DNA from: Gammaproteobacteria bacterium
GTDB lineage: Bacteria; Pseudomonadota; Gammaproteobacteria; Arenicellales; Arenicellaceae
Assembly (NCBI GenBank): GCA_013002025.1
Contig: JABDKW010000025.1
Span: 1-64,000 of the forward strand
Direction of reading: 5' to 3'
Length of the DNA stretch: 64,000 nucleotides
This document shows positions 43,103 through 50,861 of the stretch, piece after piece (the stretch's first letter is position 1; each line of letters opens with the position of its first letter). The notes below the pieces were generated by a model that saw nothing but the letters and a program-made list of their open reading frames with translations, was not told the DNA's origin and did not search any database. The position numbers and the translations under genes are program-made.

Positions 43103-43816
43103 TTAAGGTTTCTTGCTGAACTCCTTGAGGAAGCGCTCAATGCGTGCCGCGTTGGCGCCCAAATCAGATTTGCCGACCCGCGATACTGAGCGCAAATCTA
43201 CCGCCACCTTATCGCCTTGCGGGCGGATGCGCACCACGACATCGTCTTTAAATTGCCACAGCGGTGTGGTGATGGTGGCTTCCAGACGACCACTTTGTGC
43301 ATCATGATCGATTATCTCCCATTCCAATGCTTCAGCAACCACCACGGCCCGGCGGTGCGCTTCTTCCATGGTCAGTGGCATTAAAAGGGTTTTTACATTT
43401 GGGTATGCAGCTTGTTGCACTGCTGCCAATTGCTCTGCATCGTAGTGCAGCGGGTTGTCCGTGCTACTGCGAATAGATGCAATTTGCGTAAATTGCGGCG
43501 GATCAACCACGTCGGTGGAAATATTGTGAATCGGCGGGACACTTCTGGCACCCAGTATTTGCCAGCCGATAAAGAGTATCGGTAGTAATGCGATCAGCAT
43601 CGCTGAACGCACCGAACCCGCGTTGCCCGGCCGCAACCGTCTCTGCCAGAAGTAGATGATACCTCCAGAGACTAATACGGCGATGGCTAACAAAAAGGTG
43701 ACAGCGACTATTTTTAAGCCGACACCATAATCCCAAATTTGCAAACGCGTCCCCAGCACTGCAATTGGAAAACCGAGCACTAACAGTAGTGAGAAACGCC
43801 TTAACCAAACGCCCAT
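43103..43816 (-). CDS. DUF1499 domain membrane protein
   Basis: The 237-residue protein has three N-terminal hydrophobic segments (~7-23, 31-55, 69-90). A DUF1499 domain follows, recognisable by PPIHNISTDVVDPPQFTQIA, EWEIIDHDAQSGRLEAT and the ending VDLRSVSRVGKSDLGANAARI. The family has no established function. It is the last gene of the leftward block and convergent with ppsA. Confidence 0.87.
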   Translation of the reverse strand: MGVWLRRFSLLLVLGFPIAVLGTRLQIWDYGVGLKIVAVTFLLAIAVLVSGGIIYFWQRRLRPGNAGSVRSAMLIALLPILFIGWQILGARSVPPIHNISTDVVDPPQFTQIASIRSSTDNPLHYDAEQLAAVQQAAYPNVKTLLMPLTMEEAHRRAVVVAEALEWEIIDHDAQSGRLEATITTPLWQFKDDVVVRIRPQGDKVAVDLRSVSRVGKSDLGANAARIERFLKEFSKKP

Positions 43817-43927
43817 GACATACTCCCGTATATAATCTTACGGCTGTAAGACTATCTTAATTTTGATCTGCAAACCATGTAACCGACACTATTTCGTCTT
43901 TCCGATATTGTCTCGAGAACCTCAATT

Positions 43928-44914
43928 CTAACGGGCCGCAGACAACGCATTTAGTCTGGCTGATAGACTCTGGTTTGGTTTGAATTCCAGGCCGGCCAGC
44001 AGTTCATCGACCAATTGCGGCTGGTTGCAAACCAACACCATGTCACAGCCGGCATATATGGCGCGTTGTGCGCTGGCGACAATATTCCCCTCGCCACCGT
44101 CATTGGCTTCGATCGCGCCCTGCATGGACAAATCATCGCTGAATATGACACCGTCAAACTGTAACTCGCCGCGCAACACATTCTGCAGCCAAAACGATGA
44201 GTAAGTGGGAATTTCATCAGCGCACTCGGCAAACAATACGTGCGCGGTCATGACGCCCTGAATTTCGTCGACCAGCCGCTGATAAGGAAGCAGATCACGC
44301 TGCTTCAACTGCTCGAGGCTGCGCTCATCGGTCGGCAAGCACTGGTGTGAGTCACCCGCAACGCCGCCATGGCCCGGAAAGTGTTTGGCAATGGCGACCA
44401 TTCCGGCCGCGTGCATACCATCAATGTAGGCGCCCAATAACTCCGTCGCAGCTACAGGGTCCGGGTGAAAACAGCGGTCGCCGATCACCTCGTTCTGCTC
44501 GCTGTTTACATCGAACACCGGGGCAAAGCTAAAATCCACCCCGACTGCCAACAGCTCCGACGCCATGGTGTATGCCGATTCAAATGCCCGCATGGGAGCG
44601 GTGTGTTTGTCCTGCCTCCACAGCTCGCCAAAATCAGCAGCCGGCGGCAACGTGGTAAAGCCGTTCTTGAATCGCTGCACTCGGCCACCCTCCTGATCAA
44701 CGGCCACCAATAGAGCCGGCGACCTGAGGGATTTAATGTCGCGGATCAGATCTGCAACCTGCTGGGCGTCACGGTAATTGCGTGAGAACAGGATCACTGC
44801 ACCCACACTCGGGTGCTGCAACCGGTTACGTTCGGCATCGCTTAAGGTCAGGCCTTCGATGTCGCACATTACCGGACCCAATGGAATGATCAGTTGTTCA
44901 TTTGTGTTTGTCAT
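43928..44914 (-). CDS. nagZ: Beta-N-acetylhexosaminidase (peptidoglycan recycling)
   Basis: NagZ is a cytosolic family 3 glycosidase that removes GlcNAc from anhydro-muropeptides during peptidoglycan recycling. The ATG at 44914 (MTNTNEQLIIPLGPVMCDIEG) is the likely start. The 328-residue protein has AVDQEGGRVQRF, the substrate loop KHFPGHGGVAGDSH containing the family's catalytic Asp-His dyad, and the nucleophile region GVIFSDDLSMQGA. No signal peptide is present, as expected. It lies 45 nt after the YkuD gene in the same direction. Confidence 0.95.
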   Translation of the reverse strand: MTNTNEQLIIPLGPVMCDIEGLTLSDAERNRLQHPSVGAVILFSRNYRDAQQVADLIRDIKSLRSPALLVAVDQEGGRVQRFKNGFTTLPPAADFGELWRQDKHTAPMRAFESAYTMASELLAVGVDFSFAPVFDVNSEQNEVIGDRCFHPDPVAATELLGAYIDGMHAAGMVAIAKHFPGHGGVAGDSHQCLPTDERSLEQLKQRDLLPYQRLVDEIQGVMTAHVLFAECADEIPTYSSFWLQNVLRGELQFDGVIFSDDLSMQGAIEANDGGEGNIVASAQRAIYAGCDMVLVCNQPQLVDELLAGLEFKPNQSLSARLNALSAAR

Positions 44915-44959
44915 AACTATTAGCAGTTGCGGGGAAGTATTGACGCTAGCCACGCCGCA

Positions 44960-45451
44960 CTATTCGCAAATCTCCACCTCTGTGCCCACGTTCACGCGAT
45001 CGAACAGGGCAATAATATCGGCATTACGCAGCTTGATACAGCCGTGTGAGCTGGGTATTTGCATGGGGTGCGAATCCGGCGCGCCATGCAAATAAATATA
45101 GCGCCGCATGGTATCGACATCCCCACCCCGATTGAACCCGGATTCATTGCCGCACAACCACAATATCCGTGTCAGTATCCAGTCCCGCCCGGGGTGCTGA
45201 GATGCGAGCTGTTCGCTGTACACCTCTCCCGTTTGGCGACGCCCTACGAATACTGCATTGAGCGGCGCGTCAGCACCGATTTTGGCCCGTATCCTGTGCC
45301 GCCCCAGCGGAGTACATTCACTGCCGTTAAGCTGCCCCGTGCCATTGCGCGCAGTGGCAACCGGCAGGTTTAGTTGTCGCTCCCCGGCACCGTCAAAACC
45401 GAGCAGCAATTGCTCTGACACGCTGACCCGCAAGCGTTTTAGGTCAGACAT
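44960..45451 (-). CDS. YkuD-domain protein without signal peptide
   Basis: The 163-residue protein has a YkuD (L,D-transpeptidase) active site: YLHGAPDSHPMQIPSSHGC, where the Cys of SHGCIKL is the nucleophile and the upstream His completes the site. It begins MSDLKRLRVSVSEQLLLGF with no hydrophobic export signal, unlike periplasmic cross-linking enzymes. It lies between a tyrosine phosphatase gene and nagZ, a cytosolic recycling enzyme. A cytosolic L,D-carboxypeptidase role, as described for Acinetobacter ElsL/LdtK, is plausible but inferred. Confidence 0.85.
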   Translation of the reverse strand: MSDLKRLRVSVSEQLLLGFDGAGERQLNLPVATARNGTGQLNGSECTPLGRHRIRAKIGADAPLNAVFVGRRQTGEVYSEQLASQHPGRDWILTRILWLCGNESGFNRGGDVDTMRRYIYLHGAPDSHPMQIPSSHGCIKLRNADIIALFDRVNVGTEVEICE

Positions 45452-45920
45452 TAGCTAACTTTGCCAACCAGGCATCACAACCATGGTTGACCAAATCAAA
45501 TACATGAGCGAAACCGCTGTCGCCCCCATAGTACGGATCCGGCACGGCCAGCTCCGACACCACACCCAACTCATGTGCAGCTTGCAGGAACAGCGCTATT
45601 TGCGCATCGTGCTGATCCGGCGCGTAATACTCTATCAGCGCCAGATTATCTTCATCCATGGCCAGAATATAATCGAAGGAATCGTAGTCATTAACGGATA
45701 TTTTACGGGCCCGTATAAAGTCCATATCAATGCCCTGCCCGGCTGCAAAGGCGCGCGAGCGGGGGTCAGACTGTTCGCCCACATGATAGGCATGTGTGCC
45801 AGCCGAATCGACAGAAACTTGTTGCTGCAGCCGCTGCTGATTAATTTTGTGCTGCATAATCCCATGTGCGGTGGGTGACCGGCAAATATTGCCCATACAT
45901 ACAAACAACAGTCGCGTCAC
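45444..45920 (-). CDS. Low-molecular-weight protein-tyrosine phosphatase
   Basis: The 158-residue protein has the P-loop VCMGNICRSPTAHG near the N-terminus (Cys8 nucleophile, Arg14) and the general-acid loop VPDPYYGG near residue 127, the complete LMW-PTP set. It dephosphorylates tyrosine-phosphorylated proteins or small molecules; targets are unknown. It starts with a GTG overlapping the kdsB stop and overlaps the YkuD gene by 8 nt. The kdsB-phosphatase pairing is also known from Pseudomonas. Confidence 0.94.
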   Translation of the reverse strand: MTRLLFVCMGNICRSPTAHGIMQHKINQQRLQQQVSVDSAGTHAYHVGEQSDPRSRAFAAGQGIDMDFIRARKISVNDYDSFDYILAMDEDNLALIEYYAPDQHDAQIALFLQAAHELGVVSELAVPDPYYGGDSGFAHVFDLVNHGCDAWLAKLANV

Positions 45921-46654
45921 GATGTAATACCCAAATCCTGCGCTATTTTTCGTGCCTGCTCCAAGTCCTGCTCAGTATCGACCCCAATCCCACTATCATA
46001 ATCAACGGCCTGCACCATTATTGTTTCGCCATTATCCATTACCCGCAATTGCTCCAGGCTCTCTGCATGTTCCAGGGCGCTGGGATTAAGCTGGCCATAA
46101 CGCTTTAAAAACTCCGCCCGGTAGGCATAAATGCCGATATGCCGCCAGGCTTGATCAATGGCTCCAAACGGAATGGGGGACCGGGAAAAATACAATGCCC
46201 GGCCGTGCTGATCGAAAACGACTTTGACTACATTGCGATCATGAAAATCGTCGATTTCTCTCAGACGATGGGCCGCCGTCGCCATCGCCGCGTCGGGCGC
46301 ACGGGTTAGCGCAGCCGCTACGTTGTTAATCAGCCTGGCGGGCACAAATGGCTCATCGCCCTGCACATTAACCACCGACGTGGGGTCTGTTATCGCCAAT
46401 GTCTGCACGACTTCCTCCAGCCGATCCGAACCAGACAGGTGATCTGCGCGTGTCATGCAGGTTTCGCAATCGAAATTGCTGGCCGCTTCGGCAATACGCT
46501 CATCATCCGTTGCGAGGATTACCCGCGCCGCATCTGATTCGTTGGCGCGCTCCACCACATGCTGAATCAAGGGCTTACCGCCGATATCCAGCAATGGTTT
46601 ACCAGGTAAACGGGTGGACGCGAAGCGCGCTGGAATGACGACTATAAAACTCAT
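45917..46654 (-). CDS. kdsB: CMP-Kdo synthetase
   Basis: KdsB activates Kdo with CTP for transfer to lipid A. The 245-residue protein shows IPARFASTRLPGKPLLDIGGKPLI (nucleotide-binding start), VVNVQGDEPF (metal/CTP site) and SPIPF, HIGIYAYR and GIGVDTEQDLE near the end. Length fits. The block kdsB-trm112-lpxK-msbA is tightly packed (2-nt gap to trm112), so lipopolysaccharide core genes are coexpressed. Confidence 0.96.
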   Translation of the reverse strand: MSFIVVIPARFASTRLPGKPLLDIGGKPLIQHVVERANESDAARVILATDDERIAEAASNFDCETCMTRADHLSGSDRLEEVVQTLAITDPTSVVNVQGDEPFVPARLINNVAAALTRAPDAAMATAAHRLREIDDFHDRNVVKVVFDQHGRALYFSRSPIPFGAIDQAWRHIGIYAYRAEFLKRYGQLNPSALEHAESLEQLRVMDNGETIMVQAVDYDSGIGVDTEQDLEQARKIAQDLGITS

Positions 46655-46656
46655 TT

Positions 46657-46830
46657 TTACTCAGCTTCTAATTCGCGTGCTTCCTGCTCGAGCAAGATTG
46701 GAATGCCGTCCCGCACCGGGTAGGCCAGGTTGGCACTAGTCGACACCAGCTCTGACTTCTCTCTGTCGTATTTCAGATTGCCTTTGGTGATCGGGCACAC
46801 CAGTATTTCAAGTAACTCGGGGTTTATCAT
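46657..46830 (-). CDS. Trm112-family small protein (YcaR-like)
   Basis: This 57-codon gene encodes [19 protein letters not shown] then [33 protein letters not shown]. It is the compact Trm112/UPF0434 fold found between lpxK and kdsB in many proteobacteria; here only one of the zinc-type Cys residues (VCP) remains, as is common in bacterial members. Its start overlaps the lpxK stop by one base (TAATG). The function in bacteria is unsettled. Confidence 0.93.
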   Translation of the reverse strand: MINPELLEILVCPITKGNLKYDREKSELVSTSANLAYPVRDGIPILLEQEARELEAE

Positions 46831-47849
46831 TATCTGTTCTCGTCTACGTCACATTCATAAACATTTTGCAGCGCGGTTAAATCGCTTATTATTTTGTCAG
46901 TAAACTCAGCGGAGAGTTTAGCATCCACCGGTAGGTAAAATACCTCTGGACCGGCAAAGGCGCGGCATTTAACCGCATCTTTTTCGGTCATTATTGTGGG
47001 TCTTTCATCTCCGTAGCTTATGTCCTGTTCGATAAAAGGATGGTGGTCGGCATAGGCATGGCGCTCAATTTGCCAACCTAACTTTTCACAGCTAAGGAAA
47101 AACCGTTCCGGTTGACCAATCCCGGCTACTGCATGCCAATGCACCGATTGCGGGTCAAAATCAATTTCAGTGTCGTCAGTAACCCGCTTCGGTGTGCCCG
47201 GCTGGAGATACATTGTGAATCCACTGCGCGATGTTGCACTTGGCAACGAATGGTGTTCAACCACCATATCAACGCCGTCCAGTCGGCTCAGCGGTTCTCT
47301 CAGCGGGCCGGCCGGCAATAAAAATTGATTGTGCTGCGGCCGTGTTTGATCAAGCAGACAGATTTCGATATCGCGCTGCATGGCATAGTGCTGCAATCCG
47401 TCGTCACTAATAACCACATTGACCCCAGCCTGCTGCAGTAGTGCGAGCGCATCGGTGCGCCGAGGTGCAACCGCCACCGGTACAGAGGTGCGTTGTTGAA
47501 TCAGCAAGGGTTCGTCACCGCATTGATTGGCAGTGCAGTTGTCGTCCAGCAAGAGTGGGAAAGGCCCGTGACCACCATAGCCGCGGCTCACCACACCCGG
47601 CTTAAATCCAGCTTGCTTTAGAGCCTCGACCAGGCAGATAACCAGCGGCGTTTTGCCGCTTCCGCCAACACTTAGATTACCCACCACAATAATCGGCACC
47701 GCAATGCGGCCACTGCGCAGCAACCCGGCCTGATAGCCAGCGCGTCGCAAATACACCATCAACCGGTAGAACAAAGACAGCGGCCATAACAGATAATTCA
47801 GCAATCCAGGCTGTTGCCATCCAGTTAATATGTAGCCACGCAACGACAT
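46830..47849 (-). CDS. lpxK: Tetraacyldisaccharide 4'-kinase
   Basis: LpxK phosphorylates the 4' position of the lipid A disaccharide at the inner membrane. The 339-residue protein has the P-loop [16 protein letters not shown] (~54-69), [22 protein letters not shown] and [13 protein letters not shown], all family hallmarks, plus an N-terminal membrane-associating helix. It lies 53 nt downstream of msbA in the same direction. Confidence 0.96.
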   Translation of the reverse strand: MSLRGYILTGWQQPGLLNYLLWPLSLFYRLMVYLRRAGYQAGLLRSGRIAVPIIVVGNLSVGGSGKTPLVICLVEALKQAGFKPGVVSRGYGGHGPFPLLLDDNCTANQCGDEPLLIQQRTSVPVAVAPRRTDALALLQQAGVNVVISDDGLQHYAMQRDIEICLLDQTRPQHNQFLLPAGPLREPLSRLDGVDMVVEHHSLPSATSRSGFTMYLQPGTPKRVTDDTEIDFDPQSVHWHAVAGIGQPERFFLSCEKLGWQIERHAYADHHPFIEQDISYGDERPTIMTEKDAVKCRAFAGPEVFYLPVDAKLSAEFTDKIISDLTALQNVYECDVDENR

Positions 47850-47902
47850 TACTCAATTGATCCGGTGGAAAGCATTGCTGGTTTCGCGGCGCTCTCCCAC
47901 GC

Positions 47903-49723
47903 CTAGCTTTTAAAGGAGAAAAAGCCTTTTTTGCTGCGCCCGGATTGCCCTCCATGCAGGCTTGCATAAACGCCCCCTTTTCGAACCAGTTCACGGTGGT
48001 TGCCACGTTCGACGATACAACCCCGGTCCAGCACAATTATCTCATCAGCCCCCTCAATAGTGGTCAGGCGATGGGCGATAACCAACGATGTTCTACCTTG
48101 CATCAGCGTTTCCAGTGCGTCCTGCACGTAGCGCTCGGAGGCATTATCCAGCGCCGACGTCGCCTCATCCAGGATCAGAATGGGTGCGTTTTTATAAATC
48201 GCCCGGGCAATCGCGATGCGCTGCCGCTGCCCACCCGATAAACGCAGGCCGTGCTCGCCAACCAGGGTGTCCAAACCATTCGGTAACTCATCTAAAAACT
48301 CATCCACGTGAGCAGCACGCACCGCGGCATCAAGACGCGATTGGTCAAACTCATCCAGCATACCGTACATAATATTGCGCCCGATGGTGTCATCAAACAG
48401 CGTGGTTTCCTGCGACACCAGGGCGACTTGACTGCGAAGATCGCTCAGCACAAGATCGTCCAGATCGTGTCCATCCAATGTAATGCGGCCACTTTGAGCC
48501 CTGTAAAAGCGCAGTATCAATGCGGTTACCGTCGACTTGCCGCTGCCGGAGGGGCCGACCAATGCAATACGCTGGCCCGGCTTAAATTCAAGATCAATAT
48601 CGCGCAGCACGTGTTTTTCATCACTATCGCCTTTTCGATACGTAAAATTAACGTTCTCAAACTTGAGATGCCCGCGCGTTGACTTTAGGGGCACGGTGCC
48701 GGTGTCACCCTCCGGCGTTGCGTCGACCACTTGAAATACACTGTTGGCTGCCGTTAAACCAATTTGAATTTTCTCATTAACTTTGGCAATCCGTTTTAGC
48801 GGGCTCATTAACATAATGCAGGCAGACAAATAGCTGGTAAATTCGCCGGCGGCTTCCGGCCCCACCCTAAGATAGTTAAGGTAAATATGCAGAATAACGG
48901 CAATGGCTGGCGCGACCGCCACAATGGTGACCGGCACAATGGCCGCCGACACGCGCGCCCGTTTTAAATTTTGTGTCAGGTTATATTGATTGGCCGAGGT
49001 GAAGTTTTCCATCTCTTGCTGCTGCCCGCCATACACCTTGATGACCTTTTGGCCGATTGATGCTTCCTTAACCGTATCGGCAATACCACCCATCGAATCC
49101 TGAATTTGCTTGCTGGTGGCACGAAACCGTGAATTTGAGTAGCGCGTTACCAACACCAGAATGGGCAAGGAGATCACAAATATGGCCGTCAGTCGCCAAT
49201 CAACGTAAATCAGCCACGCAATCAAGGCAATGGCTTTTACGCTATCCAAAAACAACACCGACAAGGTGTCCGTAGTCGCCACCGCAGTCGCTTCGGCGTC
49301 GTAAATAAGCTTGGAAACATTTTTAGATGACGAGTTCTGGTCATAGAACTCTGTGGGCAGGGTGATGAGATTGGAAAAAATGTCCTGACGAATATCAAAA
49401 ATGACCTGCCGCCCAAGGTGCAGAGTGAAATAGTTTGCAAAGAAGCCTACGATACCCCGCAACAGCGCCACACCTGCGATAATCAGCCCCAGCCACTTCA
49501 AGTGCCATGGCTCGGCGTTTACAAAACCATCATTCACAATCGTTTCAATAAGCGCTGCGAATGATGCCTCGGTAAGCGCGGTCAACACCATAAACAACAC
49601 CGCCAACATCACCACCGGCTTATGCCGGAACAGGTAGGAAACCAGCCGGCGAAACACCAGCTTACTGTCAAATGAGCCAGACGGTTGACCTGGCGAACCG
49701 AGGGGTGGAGCCAATTCGCTCAT
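47903..49723 (-). CDS. msbA: Lipid A flippase MsbA (ABC exporter)
   Basis: MsbA flips lipid A-core to the periplasmic leaflet. The 606-residue half transporter has six membrane helices (~30-320) and an ATPase domain with Walker A GPSGSGKSTVTALI, signature LSGGQRQRIAIARAIYK, Walker B ILILDEATSALD and switch His in VIAHRLTTIE. The position directly before lpxK supports MsbA over a drug exporter. It starts 6 nt after exbD. Confidence 0.94.
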   Translation of the reverse strand: MSELAPPLGSPGQPSGSFDSKLVFRRLVSYLFRHKPVVMLAVLFMVLTALTEASFAALIETIVNDGFVNAEPWHLKWLGLIIAGVALLRGIVGFFANYFTLHLGRQVIFDIRQDIFSNLITLPTEFYDQNSSSKNVSKLIYDAEATAVATTDTLSVLFLDSVKAIALIAWLIYVDWRLTAIFVISLPILVLVTRYSNSRFRATSKQIQDSMGGIADTVKEASIGQKVIKVYGGQQQEMENFTSANQYNLTQNLKRARVSAAIVPVTIVAVAPAIAVILHIYLNYLRVGPEAAGEFTSYLSACIMLMSPLKRIAKVNEKIQIGLTAANSVFQVVDATPEGDTGTVPLKSTRGHLKFENVNFTYRKGDSDEKHVLRDIDLEFKPGQRIALVGPSGSGKSTVTALILRFYRAQSGRITLDGHDLDDLVLSDLRSQVALVSQETTLFDDTIGRNIMYGMLDEFDQSRLDAAVRAAHVDEFLDELPNGLDTLVGEHGLRLSGGQRQRIAIARAIYKNAPILILDEATSALDNASERYVQDALETLMQGRTSLVIAHRLTTIEGADEIIVLDRGCIVERGNHRELVRKGGVYASLHGGQSGRSKKGFFSFKS

Positions 49724-49729
49724 CAGCAG

Positions 49730-50164
49730 CTACTCTGCAACGCGCTTGGTGGCAAAGGTAATATTGGTGAGTTGCAGTTCCTGCGCGACATCCAACACCT
49801 TGATCACTGATTCGTGAGTGGCTAGCCGATCTGCCCTGATCACCAACAATAGCTGTGGATCACCAACAAAGTCGGATAAGGCCCGCTGCAATGTGTCTCG
49901 CTCCGAGTTTACTAACCCACGTGCTGCACCCTGCTCGCCGGCCGCGATGGCATACTCTGAATTTGCTCCAACGTGCACTTCGACTAACCTCGGCTGTTGC
50001 GCTGTTTGCTCACCATCGGCTTCAGGCAAATTTATGCGTAAAGCAGTTTCCTTGGTAAAGGTGGTCGAAATCATGAAAAAAATAAGCAGCAGGAAAACCA
50101 CATCAATGAGTGGGGTCAGCTCTATGCCGGTTTCATCTTCCTGTTGGTCGGTACCAAATTTCAA
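49730..50164 (-). CDS. ExbD/TolR-family biopolymer transport protein
   Basis: The 144-residue protein has the ExbD/TolR start: a short cytoplasmic tail (EDETGIELTPLIDVVFLLLIFFM) whose membrane helix carries the conserved Asp used by the proton channel, then a periplasmic domain (VIRADRLATHESVIKVLDVAQ). With the neighbouring ExbB-type protein it forms a proton-driven motor. Which TonB- or TolA-like partner it energises is not visible in the window. Confidence 0.93.
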   Translation of the reverse strand: MKFGTDQQEDETGIELTPLIDVVFLLLIFFMISTTFTKETALRINLPEADGEQTAQQPRLVEVHVGANSEYAIAAGEQGAARGLVNSERDTLQRALSDFVGDPQLLLVIRADRLATHESVIKVLDVAQELQLTNITFATKRVAE

Positions 50165-50179
50165 TGTCGTAACCCGGGC

Positions 50180-50815
50180 TCAGCGCTTGCCAGCACCGCC
50201 CTTACCCAGCTTGCCACCCAGTGATGCGGCGTCTACCAACGCTAGAGCATTATCTTCAAGAACAACCGTTAATTCATTGATTCTACTGCGAAAAAACCGG
50301 TAGAACATAAGGCAGGGTATCCCGACCGACAGACCTGCTGCAGTGGTGATAAGGGCTTCGGAGATGCCCCCGGATAAAACAGTGGGGTCGCCTACCCCAA
50401 CCGCCGTAATCGCGGTAAACACTTTAATCATGCCGATTACCGTGCCCAGCAGCCCTATTAAGGGCGTGATAGATGCAATGGTGCCAAGCGTGTTCAGGTA
50501 CCGGCCCAGACGGTGTACAACCTGCTTGCCACTGTCTTCCAGCGCCTCTTTCATATCTTCCTTGCCGGAACCCATGTGCTTCAGCCCGGCGGCAAACACC
50601 TCACCGAGCGGCGAGTGCTGCCGAATCACCCTTACCTTGTCATCGTCCAGCTTGCCGGCCATCACCAACTCGAGCACCTGTTCACGCAAATTCTGCGGCG
50701 CTACGCTCTTCACTCGCAACGTCAGCAACCGTTCGAAAATGATGGTTAAGGCAACCAGAGAGCAGAGCAAAATGATCCACATAAGTGGCCCGCCTGCGCG
50801 AAATAGTTCAAACAT
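50180..50815 (-). CDS. ExbB/TolQ-family proton channel protein
   Basis: The 211-residue protein has three membrane helices (~11-28, ~105-135, ~150-172) and the family segment LGTIASITPLIGLLGTVIGMIKVF followed by SEALITTAAGLSVGIP. It starts 46 nt from comEC and ends 15 nt before the ExbD gene. In Pseudomonas the same pair sits between comEC and lpxK, so this is a conserved block; a role in lipid A export has not been shown here. Confidence 0.93.
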   Translation of the reverse strand: MFELFRAGGPLMWIILLCSLVALTIIFERLLTLRVKSVAPQNLREQVLELVMAGKLDDDKVRVIRQHSPLGEVFAAGLKHMGSGKEDMKEALEDSGKQVVHRLGRYLNTLGTIASITPLIGLLGTVIGMIKVFTAITAVGVGDPTVLSGGISEALITTAAGLSVGIPCLMFYRFFRSRINELTVVLEDNALALVDAASLGGKLGKGGAGKR

Positions 50816-50861
50816 GGGTGCTGTTTATACCGGTTGCAAAACTCCGCCACAGTCTACCAAA

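Noticed and set aside
47677-48036. A minus-strand frame spanning the msbA-lpxK junction
   Set aside because: It overlaps both well-supported genes in another frame and shows no motif.
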